Source: 55-13 sp964501275
GTDB taxonomy: Bacteria; Armatimonadota; Fimbriimonadia; Fimbriimonadales; Fimbriimonadaceae
DNA: 64,000 nucleotides
Assembly (NCBI GenBank): GCA_964501275.1
Contig: CAZCSP010000005.1
Location: forward strand, 1-64,000
Direction: 5' to 3'
The position numbers and the translations under genes are program-made. This document shows positions 1-7,800 of the stretch, piece by piece (position 1 is the first letter of the stretch; each line of letters starts with the position of its first letter). Below the pieces are notes generated by a model. The model worked only from the letters and a program-made list of their open reading frames with translations, was not told the DNA's origin and made no database searches.

Positions 1-118
1 CCCAACACCCAATGCCCTAACGCCGGTTGGCGAGGGCGAGGCAGAGGAGGATGGGGATAGGGATAGGGATAGGGTTCATGGTGTCCTCTGGCGGTTGCTA
101 CATTCTATTGCATATCGA

Positions 119-176
119 GCCTCAGGGCTACAAGGCTATGGCGGGTGGGAGTCTGAGGTAGCCGCGCCCTGAGACA
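119..176. repeat. Right-end hairpin of REP-transposase element (copy 0)
   Basis: The stretch opens with GCCTCAGGG and closes with GCGCCCTGAGACAG. This is a slightly decayed version of the right-end hairpin of the element at 597-1245. The preceding sequence (GCTACATTCTAT near 97) also precedes the decayed right end near 1645, so the similarity extends beyond the hairpin. No matching left end is present in the window; it may lie beyond base 1 or be lost. Confidence 0.7.
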
Positions 177-190
177 GACATATTTTATTG

Positions 191-571
191 CTACTTGTGA
201 ATACTCCGGATATCTTCATCGATACTAACCGCCTTCAGTATCTTCGCTTCTAAGTCACTTGGCAGACTTTTAATGAATGCTCTCGACTCACTGTCAAGTA
301 TATCTCTATCCAACCAATAAGGATGTGCCCTGCGAATGACAATGCCCCCTATGCTTAGTGGCGCAACAGCTAAGGTCAGACCATTTACAGCTAACTGATA
401 GTACAGGCGCCCTTGCCACGTATCTTTTCCGACAAGCTCAACAACCTTCTTTAGATCATCACAAATTTCTAGAAGATAGTCATGTAAAGTGTTATTGAGC
501 TTCAATATTTCCAAGTCAGATTCGGCCATCTTCCAATGGCTTGGCCATTTCGAGTTCAACATAATTTGCAT
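191..571 (-). CDS. Hypothetical protein between hairpin elements
   Basis: A 126-residue protein that I do not recognise. It has no signal peptide or clear membrane span; the middle (about residues 55-80) is hydrophobic and the ends are charged and probably helical. The ATG is internally placed and an alternative start is Met4. Base composition is visibly more A+T-rich than the neighbouring housekeeping genes, which suggests transfer. It lies alone between two copies of the GCCTCAGGG hairpin (119-176 and 598-656), the same arrangement as the small genes of the Rhs region near 51.6-55.4 kb. An orphan immunity protein is possible, but that rests only on context. Confidence 0.6.
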   Translation of the reverse strand: MQIMLNSKWPSHWKMAESDLEILKLNNTLHDYLLEICDDLKKVVELVGKDTWQGRLYYQLAVNGLTLAVAPLSIGGIVIRRAHPYWLDRDILDSESRAFIKSLPSDLEAKILKAVSIDEDIRSIHK

Positions 572-596
572 CCTTACTCGTCAAATACAATTTTTT

Positions 597-1245
597 TGCC
601 TCAGGGCGCACATGCCACTCACCCCCCCTCCGGCCACAAAACCGCAGCCCTGAGGCTAGATCGCCAAGCCTGTATCCTCATTCCACAAGCCGTCCTCCCA
701 CATCTTAGCACTGGACCAACGATACTCCCAAGGCAACTCGACATACCCTGCGTGAACCGGATTCCAGTGGACGTACCGTATCGTGCGGGTGAACATCCCC
801 GGCGAACCCACGACCTTTCCGCGAAACGAGCGTTGCCAGAAGGTATTCCCGTTGAGGCCGACCTGGTCGGAGAAGGCCGCAACCTCTTCCGGCTCCAGCA
901 ACGGAAGAACCCTGGCCGAAGCGCGGACCTTCAGCGCTCCCATGAACGAAGTTGGCCCTCGGTTTCGCGGCATCCGAACCACCAAGTGGATGTGGTGCGG
1001 CATCACCACGAAGGCATGGAGAACGGCCCGCATCCGCCGACACTCGGCGATGATGGCCGCCTGCATGGCGTCGCGAGGCGCCTCGCGGGCGAAGGCGTGG
1101 ACGAAGTCCAAGACCGTAGTAGTTGCAAAGATACAATCTCCCGCCCCACCCCGATTCACCCAATGCCGCTGTCGAGCCGCACAAACATGATAAAAGGATA
1201 AGCCTCAGGGCTGCAAGAGCCAGCAACATACGCGCCCTGAGGCAG
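597..1245. mobile_element. Full-length REP-associated transposase element with terminal hairpins
   Basis: A 649-bp unit bounded by inverted ends TGCCTCAGGGCGC (597-609) and GCGCCCTGAGGCA (1232-1244). Each end is itself a hairpin: left 598-656 and right 1202-1245, both with GCCTCAGGG/CCCTGAGGC stems. The interior is a single Y1/HUH transposase gene. Shorter copies with the same ends occur at 1519-1720, 53994-54154, 54763-54927 and 55562-55727, with lone right ends at 119-176, 51497-51553 and 56961-56971. This is the only copy in the window with an uninterrupted transposase, so it is the likely source of the others. Confidence 0.85.
656..1159 (-). CDS. REP-associated tyrosine transposase (Y1/HUH family)
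   Basis: A 167-residue single-strand-acting transposase of the Y1_Tnp/RAYT family. It carries the HUH metal site as HHIHLV (about residue 55) and the catalytic-tyrosine block IRYVHWNPVHAGY near the C-terminus. These enzymes nick and rejoin REP hairpins at a 5'-phosphotyrosine. The best start is a GTG at 1159, since no ATG fits in this frame and a stop lies just upstream in the right-end hairpin. The TAG stop at 656-658 overlaps the last base of the left hairpin. The gene fills its element almost completely, so the hairpins are its likely substrates. Confidence 0.85.
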   Translation of the reverse strand: MNRGGAGDCIFATTTVLDFVHAFAREAPRDAMQAAIIAECRRMRAVLHAFVVMPHHIHLVVRMPRNRGPTSFMGALKVRASARVLPLLEPEEVAAFSDQVGLNGNTFWQRSFRGKVVGSPGMFTRTIRYVHWNPVHAGYVELPWEYRWSSAKMWEDGLWNEDTGLAI

Positions 1246-1288
1246 AAAAACTCGAAGGCTGTAAAGATGAGACAATGTCACACTACAA

Positions 1289-1510
1289 TCACCGTTGCTT
1301 AGTATCTATATAGAAAAGCAAAGCTACAAATAGGGCAACAGGGACAAGTGCGAGAAGGGTATAGATAGCACTAAGAGTGTTAGCCCAAACCATAATTGGC
1401 ACTACGGACAAAAAGACACACAACACCTGAAGCCAACCCTGGCCCCTGAACCTTTGCGCAAAGAAGACACAAATACCGCCTATTACAAAGCACGGAATCA
1501 ATATCATCAT
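1289..1510 (-). CDS. Small three-helix membrane protein between hairpin elements
   Basis: A 73-residue, very hydrophobic protein with three apparent membrane spans (roughly residues 1-17, 26-45 and 48-68) and a positively charged tail, TKQR. I do not recognise the family. Like the gene at 191-571 it is A+T-rich, on the minus strand, and isolated between two copies of the GCCTCAGGG element (597-1245 and 1519-1720). Small membrane proteins in such positions can be immunity proteins or transferred hypothetical genes; nothing in the sequence decides between these. Confidence 0.55.
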   Translation of the reverse strand: MMILIPCFVIGGICVFFAQRFRGQGWLQVLCVFLSVVPIMVWANTLSAIYTLLALVPVALFVALLFYIDTKQR

Positions 1511-1518
1511 GTTGTTTT

Positions 1519-1720
1519 TGCCTCAGGGCGCACATGCCACTCACCCCCCTCCGGCCACAAAACCGCAGCCCTGAGGCTAGATCGCCATGCCTGTATCCTC
1601 CTCCACAAACCACCCTCCCACATCTTAGCACTGGACCAACGATGTCCGTTTATTGCTACATTCTATCGTATATTTAGCCGCGGACTGCGGTTTGGTGGGG
1701 CGGGGTAGGAGTCTGAGGCA
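1519..1720. mobile_element. Internally deleted, decayed copy of the REP-transposase element
   Basis: The left end (1520-1577) is nearly identical to 598-656. The next ~65 bp match the 3' end of the transposase gene (compare 1578-1642 with 657-721). The sequence then jumps to a degenerate right end finishing GTCTGAGGCA at 1711-1720. About 450 bp of the transposase gene are missing, so the copy could move only with help from another copy. Confidence 0.75.
1578..1642 (-). pseudogene. 3' remnant of REP-associated transposase
   Basis: About 65 bp matching the C-terminal coding end of the transposase gene at 656-1159, including the shared block CTGTATCCTC and the shared run CACATCTTAGCACTGGACCA. 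The catalytic region is absent. The remnant shows that the short elements arose by internal deletion of the full one. Confidence 0.7.
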
Positions 1721-1721
1721 A

Positions 1722-3146
1722 TCAAACACTCGTGGGCCGCTCCCTCTCCACCAGCGCCTCCTCGATAAACGCCTTAAGCCGCTCGTCTTCGCCAGGCAGA
1801 GGGGTCTTCTTGGGTTTGCGGTAAGCAAAGATCCCAGCCATCACACCGAGCCCGCACAGGTACAAGAACCAATCCCCCAGCAACCGATAAAGCGTCGGCC
1901 CGCCCAGTGCCACGCTGGTATAGGCGGCTTGCTCGCCCGGAGGCAACTCGGCCACGATCCGGCCTCGGCCATCCACCGCCATGGAGTAGGCGTAGCCGTC
2001 GGCGCGGGCGATGGCGATGCCGTTCTCGGCGGCTCGGAAGGGGGTGAAGGCGGCGTGGATGGCGGCGATGAAATGGTGAGGGGACTCGGGGTCGATGGTG
2101 GGCAAGGCCATCGCCGTCACCCCTGGCAGCCGAGCCGCGTCCCGCACAATCGCGGGATAGCAAGAGTCGAAGCAGATGCCGAGCGCGATCCGGCCTTGGG
2201 GAGAATCCACCGCCACCGCCCGATCTCCCGGCGTATGCATCTGCTTCTCCCCGCCAAACAGCTTCCGCTTAAAGTAGCTCTCCGATGTCCCGGTAGGCGT
2301 CACCACCGAGGCGACGTTGTGGGGCATCGGCGCGAATTCGTCGTTGTAAGAGGTCACGATCGCCGCCCCGCCATTCTTGGCCGACACCTCCTGCAATGGC
2401 CTGGTATCGCCCCCGGTCGCAATCCCCAAGCCGCCAAACTCAGGCCAGACGACCACGGTTTGAGAGTCGCGGGAGGCTTGGCGATGAAGCAAGCCCAAGC
2501 TTTCGGCGTCGGTCTTGTCGGTCTGCACCAGGCCAAACTCAAACCCCTGCTCCTCTCCCCTGCCCAGGATCGGCTGAAACCCAACCATCAAGATCAAACC
2601 CACGCCCGGAACCGCCAGCTTCCGCCACTCCCGCGCCCGCAGCGCCTCCGCAATCGCCATATTCGCGAGCCACACCAGGAAGGAAACCAGCCAGATGCCG
2701 CCGAGCGAAGCTACCCAGAGAAGGAGGTGCTGCCGATACTGGGTCAGCGCGAGGTGGGCGGGGAGGATGATGAGCAGGCTGGCCTCCAGCAAGACCGCCA
2801 GCCCTGCAAACCACCAGTGCGGCTTCCGCGACCCCTTGTCCGCCCAGAAAGCCAGCAGGAGCGACACCACGAACCCAAACAGCCCGCACCCGGTGACGAT
2901 CCAGCCGTCCTCGCCTCCAAAGTGCTTGCTCGAATAAAAGATCCCCGACTTCACCAGGTAGGCGGTCGTGAAGAGGGCCAGCAAGCCTCCGACAAAGCCA
3001 AACAGAAACCCCCGGCCCCGGACCACGACCATCAGCGGCACAAACGCCACCCAACCCAGGAACCAATAGTCGGCGGGAGGCAGAGCCAGGCAGAACAAAG
3101 CGCCACTGAGCAACGACGCGGCCGCGAAGATCAGAGCAAACTTCAT
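1722..3146 (-). CDS. lnt: Apolipoprotein N-acyltransferase
   Basis: A 474-residue inner-membrane enzyme that adds the third acyl chain to the N-terminal cysteine of lipoproteins. The first ~190 residues are a set of hydrophobic spans. A nitrilase-like periplasmic domain follows with the expected triad: Glu in VVWPEFGG (E236), Lys in YFKRKLF (K293) and Cys in GICFDSCYP (C324). A last membrane span precedes a charged tail. The length is near the family's usual ~500. The gene starts 15 bp after the crtI stop on the same strand, so the two are probably co-transcribed. Substrate lipoproteins occur in the window (16980-17486, 50266-51003, 53458-53964). Confidence 0.87.
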   Translation of the reverse strand: MKFALIFAAASLLSGALFCLALPPADYWFLGWVAFVPLMVVVRGRGFLFGFVGGLLALFTTAYLVKSGIFYSSKHFGGEDGWIVTGCGLFGFVVSLLLAFWADKGSRKPHWWFAGLAVLLEASLLIILPAHLALTQYRQHLLLWVASLGGIWLVSFLVWLANMAIAEALRAREWRKLAVPGVGLILMVGFQPILGRGEEQGFEFGLVQTDKTDAESLGLLHRQASRDSQTVVVWPEFGGLGIATGGDTRPLQEVSAKNGGAAIVTSYNDEFAPMPHNVASVVTPTGTSESYFKRKLFGGEKQMHTPGDRAVAVDSPQGRIALGICFDSCYPAIVRDAARLPGVTAMALPTIDPESPHHFIAAIHAAFTPFRAAENGIAIARADGYAYSMAVDGRGRIVAELPPGEQAAYTSVALGGPTLYRLLGDWFLYLCGLGVMAGIFAYRKPKKTPLPGEDERLKAFIEEALVERERPTSV

Positions 3147-3160
3147 TGCAGAAAGGACGC

Positions 3161-4600
3161 TCAGCCCCGCCCCAGACGTTCAGCCGCGAACATCCCGCTC
3201 AAGGTCGCCATCGGCAACCCTGCCCCCGGCTGGACCGAGCCGCCGCAATAGAACAAATTCGGAATCTCCTCGTCCCAGTTCCGATTCGGCATCATTCCAA
3301 ACAATCGATGACACTCATCCGGCCCATAGAGCGAGCCCCGATAGTTGCCGTGCGCTTCCGCAAAGGTGGCCGGAGTCTGCACCCGCTCAAAGTCCAGTTC
3401 GGACTCAGAGAGCCCAAACCCAAACCGCTCCAAGGTCCCCATCACCCGCTCCCGCGCCAACTCCTCCAACTCCTCCCAATCCAAGTGATCCTCCAGGGCA
3501 GGCGAGGTGGCGACGGCGAAGAGGTTGGAGCATCCGACAGGGGCCGTCGAGGAATCCTGAAGGTGGGTTGCGTTCAGGTAGACGATGGGCGACTCGGGGA
3601 AGGATCGACGGCGATACAACTCCTCGAATCCAGCTTCAAAATCCCGAGGCACCAGTAACGTGTGGTGCGACAGCCCCTCCACCCTCCGCCGAACACCCCA
3701 GTGGAGGGTGAAGTAGCTGAAACTGGGCCGCTCCGAGAACTCCCGCCCCAGCCAACGACCCGTGGTATAGCGGTCCACGTTGCTGATCACGGCATCGCAG
3801 GGAATCCGATCCCCCGCCCGAACCGCCGCCACCCTTCCCTTCTCCACCTCGATCCCCTCCACCCCAACCCCAAACCTAAACTCCACGCCAAGCTCAACCG
3901 CCAACCGCTGGAACGCCTCAGGGATCGCCCCTACCCCGCCGACTGGGTAATAGACGCCTTTGGCAAGCATGAAATAGGGAATGAAAAACGCTCCGGGGGC
4001 AACCGAGTCGTAGGTCTGGCCGCCATAGCTGGGGAAGCCGTAGAAGAAGGCTCTGAGGAGGGGATGCTGGAAGGTCTGATCGACAATCTGTTTATAGGTG
4101 GTGCGGGGGTTGGCGAAGCGGGCCATGGAGAGGAGTCGCCAGTCGAGGAGTTTCCCGGGCTGATCGTAAGGTTTCCTAAAGATCGATCGTTCGACATTCC
4201 TAACGACCTTGTCCAGCTTTTTCATCAACCCCTTGAAGGCCGATGAATCGCCAGGAAAGCGTTCTTCGAGGAGGGCAACACAGGCATCGCGGTCGGCGGG
4301 GAGATCAAGGACTGGCTCGCCTTCGAAATAGACTCGGGAAAACGGGTCGAGACGTTGGAATCGGAGGTACTCCTCCATCCGCTTCCCGGCTCGTCGGAAG
4401 ACGTCCTCGTAGATTCCCTTGAGGATGATGATGCTGGGGCCTGGGTCGAGTTTGTAACCTGGAAGATCGACTCGGGCAGCTTTGCCACCGGGCAGCTCGT
4501 GCTTCTCCAGAACGAGAACGTCGTGCCCTTTGAGCCGAGCATGGATGGCGGCAGACAGGCCTCCCATTCCCGCGCCGATAACGACGACCTGCTTCTTCAA
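3161..4600 (-). CDS. crtI: CrtI-type phytoene desaturase / carotenoid oxidoreductase
   Basis: A 479-residue FAD enzyme. The N-terminal dinucleotide-binding motif is VVIGAGMGGLSAA (residues 5-17), followed by LEKHELPGGKAAR. The C-terminal carotenoid-desaturase signature is FYCGGSVQPGAGLPMATLSG. Such enzymes desaturate phytoene or related C30/C40 precursors. No phytoene synthase is nearby, so the exact substrate is open. A 61-residue membrane-anchor gene ends 4 bp upstream and lnt follows, giving a three-gene minus-strand run. Confidence 0.85.
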   Translation of the reverse strand: MKKQVVVIGAGMGGLSAAIHARLKGHDVLVLEKHELPGGKAARVDLPGYKLDPGPSIIILKGIYEDVFRRAGKRMEEYLRFQRLDPFSRVYFEGEPVLDLPADRDACVALLEERFPGDSSAFKGLMKKLDKVVRNVERSIFRKPYDQPGKLLDWRLLSMARFANPRTTYKQIVDQTFQHPLLRAFFYGFPSYGGQTYDSVAPGAFFIPYFMLAKGVYYPVGGVGAIPEAFQRLAVELGVEFRFGVGVEGIEVEKGRVAAVRAGDRIPCDAVISNVDRYTTGRWLGREFSERPSFSYFTLHWGVRRRVEGLSHHTLLVPRDFEAGFEELYRRRSFPESPIVYLNATHLQDSSTAPVGCSNLFAVATSPALEDHLDWEELEELARERVMGTLERFGFGLSESELDFERVQTPATFAEAHGNYRGSLYGPDECHRLFGMMPNRNWDEEIPNLFYCGGSVQPGAGLPMATLSGMFAAERLGRG

Positions 4601-4604
4601 GGGG

Positions 4605-4790
4605 TTAGCTGGCGGACAACCGGGATTCTAAGCTCTTCGCCTTTCTCTCCAGTTCCTCCAAGGAGTCGCTCAGTCGGCTGTAGACCCGATCCGGCTGCTC
4701 CTCCTCAACCATGTGTCGAATACGACTGGCAAGCGCGCTTACGCCGACTCCTACCAAAACACCCAAGAGAAAGGAAGTTCCCGACTTCAC
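4605..4790 (-). CDS. Small membrane-anchored coiled-coil protein
   Basis: A 61-residue protein with an N-terminal hydrophobic segment (FLLGVLVGVGVSALA, residues 7-21) and a charged, leucine-spaced helix to the end that looks like a short coiled coil. It resembles YtxH-like anchor proteins in layout only. It ends 4 bp before crtI, so it is likely translated with it. It begins just beyond a strong terminator (4822-4851) that ends the large gene transcribed toward it. Confidence 0.6.
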   Translation of the reverse strand: MKSGTSFLLGVLVGVGVSALASRIRHMVEEEQPDRVYSRLSDSLEELERKAKSLESRLSAS

Positions 4791-4821
4791 CTCTCCGTTT
4801 TACCTTAACGGGCTAAAAGCA

Positions 4822-4851
4822 AAAGGCCCGTCCCTTTCGGAACGGGCCTTT
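4822..4851 (-). terminator. Rho-independent terminator of the giant secreted-protein gene
   Basis: Read on the minus strand, AAAGGCCCGTTCC pairs with GGGACGGGCCTTT across a GAAA tetraloop (one G-T wobble), followed by a short T-rich stretch. It lies 15 bp past the stop at 4867 and insulates the downstream 4790-1722 gene run. Confidence 0.9.
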
Positions 4852-4866
4852 CTCAACCGTGCGCTC

Positions 4867-7800
4867 TTATCGAGTGACCGTCAAGAGGGCGGTTGCGTTA
4901 TTGCCTCCGTAGCTGGCCGTCACGTTTGTCGCCAAGGTACGGGATACCTTGTTGGTCGTGACAACTTGGCTGAAGGTCGTCTGCCCGGCAGCCACGGTGA
5001 TCGTAGCAGGCAGATTGACGATCTGCGGGTTCGGCGTCTTGCTCAAGGAGACGACGGCTCCTCCGGCCGGGGCCGGCCCATCGAGAGTGATGGTCATGTT
5101 CGTAGTGAACAAACCTCTCACCACACTGGGAGTGAACGAGATGCCTGAGACTCGCGGAGCCCTCACCGTGAGGTTCGCCTGGTGAGTATTTGAATTACCG
5201 GGATCGTCAACCTTCGCCTGGATACCGACTACGCCGGTAGCCGCCACGCTAACGGTAGTGACCGGGAACTGGGCGGAGGTCTGCCCAGCCGGGATGACAA
5301 CCGGGTTGCCGCCATTGACCGTCACCGCACCCCTGTTGTCCGCACCGGAAACGTGGAGGTTCGTCATGGCGAACGGCACTCCACCTGCCGGAGCCGGACC
5401 GGTCAGGGTGATCGTCAGGGTCGCCCCATTGCCACCCAGAACGCTGTTCGGGTTGACGCTGATGGTGAAGTCGACCGGATTAATGGTCAGGTCGCGGTTG
5501 ATCGGAGCGCCGCCTCTCTCGGCGGAGATCGTGGCGACCTCCAGAGCGAGGACGCCCACCGTTCCAATCGTGAAGCTTCGCGACGTATTGTTGGCCGCTA
5601 CCAGAATCTGGTTGCCGGGCGTGTTCGGATCCTCGTCGGGGATGTTCACGCTCGGGCTGGCCGAACTGATGTTCACGAACGCTCCTCCCGGAGGTGCGGG
5701 CTGGTTCAGGGTCACTGTACCGGTCGTGTTGGCTCCACCGTTAACCGTGGTCGGGCTGAGGGTGAAGTTCGAGAGCGCGATGTTGTCGATCAACAGGGTC
5801 GCGTCTCGATTGGTCGCATTATAGGTGGCTCGAATCACCGAGAAGGTGTTCGCCGGAACGAGGGTCGTGACCACCGTGAAGGTTGCCGACCGTTGGCCTG
5901 CCGGAATGGTAACCGAGGCCGGGAGACTGCCAATGAACCCAGGGTTCGTAATGGCGCTCAGGGCGATCTCGGCACCCGTGGAGGGCGCGTTTCCGTCCAG
6001 AGTAACCGTACCGATCGCCGAGCCGCCGCCGGCCACTCGGTTGGGCACGAAGGACAGGCTATCGATAATGGCCGGCCGAACCACCAGAACCTGCGTTCGG
6101 GTCTTGCCCAAGAACGAGGCGCTGATATTGCCCTGTTGCTGGGTATCGACCGTCGAGGTCTGGATTTGGAAGTTAGCCGCTTGCTGACCTGCCGGAACCG
6201 TTACGGTGTTGCCACCGGGGAAGGAGATCAGATCGGGATTGTCCGTCGTCAGAGCCACTTCAACATTCTGCGTAGCGACCGCGAACAAGGTCACTCGACC
6301 TGTACTTTGGTTGCCGCTAGGCACCGTTGTTGGGTTCAAGATCAACTGGTTCAACCACGGGTTGACGGTCAGGACTCGAATCTGGAAGCTGCCCAGATAC
6401 TCCGCCTTGACCGACACCTGGGTGGGGTCGATGACCGGGCTGGTGTGAACCGTAAAGGTCCCCGTCGTTTCGCCAGCCGGAATGGTAACGGTCGTCTGCC
6501 CAACCGGACTACCCGCACTCAGCGATGCCGCGGTGGTGCTGTTCAGAGTGACCGTCACCGCTACACCTTCTGCCGGGGCCGGTCCGCTAAGGGTGATGGT
6601 GCCCGTAGAGGTCTGCCCCAAACCGCCAGCCACCGATGATGGCGCGAGGGTTAGGTTGGAGACAAGCGGAATATCCAATCGGAACCGGAAGAGGTAGCCG
6701 TCACGAACTCGATCCACACCGTTGATGGTTGGTGGAGTAGTAAACGGAGTGTAGCGCGAGCCGTATGGAACCGAGTCGAACGTCGTCGCACCAGGGCCGT
6801 TGGCGTTTTCAATGACGGACTTGAACGCAAGCGATGTAATGAACCCAGCGACAAGCCCACCGTTGGTCACGTTGAAGGCCGTTCCGCCGGTCCCCGCTGC
6901 GTTGGGGCGGAAGTAGAACCGACCGGAGTCGCTGTAACCCATCACCCACACGTCGCCAATTCGATCGACGAACGGGGCATAGGCGACGTCATCCAGGTTG
7001 CCGCCAATATAGGTGCTATAGAGTCTGGACTCAGCCGTCGAGTCGATGATGGTCAAGAAGCCATCCGTTGCAGGCAAGTCGCCTGGGCCAGGGAACGTAT
7101 TTGCAGCGCGAAGGGCGTCAGGTGTTGTGACGATCGTCCCGGAGGTGGATCCTGTCACAACATTGGGATCGCCAGGAGCACCTGGAGGATCAGGGAACGT
7201 TACCGTGGCATCGACGATACCGGTAATGAAGGCGAAGCCTCGTTGGTTGACGGCAATACCCAAAGGAATAACCGGACCAGTCGTGGCGAGGTTGGTGCTA
7301 TAGACAAGTTGAGATCCATCCGTCGTGACCTTCGTTACATACACGTTCGGTGCACTGGTAAACAACTGTCCGAGGGTACCGTTCGTTCGGGGAAAGTCCG
7401 CAGATCGAGCAACGCCTGTTACATAGGCATTACCAGATTCATCCACCGCGATACCGCCAGCCTGATCGTTGCCATTGCCGCCAAGCAATGCCGAATAGAT
7501 AACATTTCCTGCCGGATCAAACTTGGCGATGTAAGTATCGCTGAATCTCAACAAGCGGTTAAAGACTCCCGCCGTCGTCGGGAAGATGGGAGTAGGCGCT
7601 GTTGCAGTGTTTTGCACCGTGTCCGAGACGACGGTTCCCACGATAAGCATGTTATCGGTGGAGTCCACCGCTACAGAGGAACCTGTCACAATCGAGGTGC
7701 TGTCGGCAATCACGCCGGTTTGCCCGAAGGCCAGGCTCGGAACCGTTGACCCTGGGGCGCCAGAAATCTGCGAACCGGTTCCTCCATAGAAGAACGCAGC

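Noticed and set aside
17..79. A 20-codon minus-strand frame encoding MNPIPIPIPILLCLALANRR
   Set aside because: It is a product of the short GGATAG tandem repeat (48-75), with no ribosome site or family; too short to support.
1653..3251. Long plus-strand open frame (532 codons) across lnt
   Set aside because: It is antisense to lnt and rich in Arg/Pro/His as expected from a shadow of a high-G+C gene; lnt has clear catalytic motifs.
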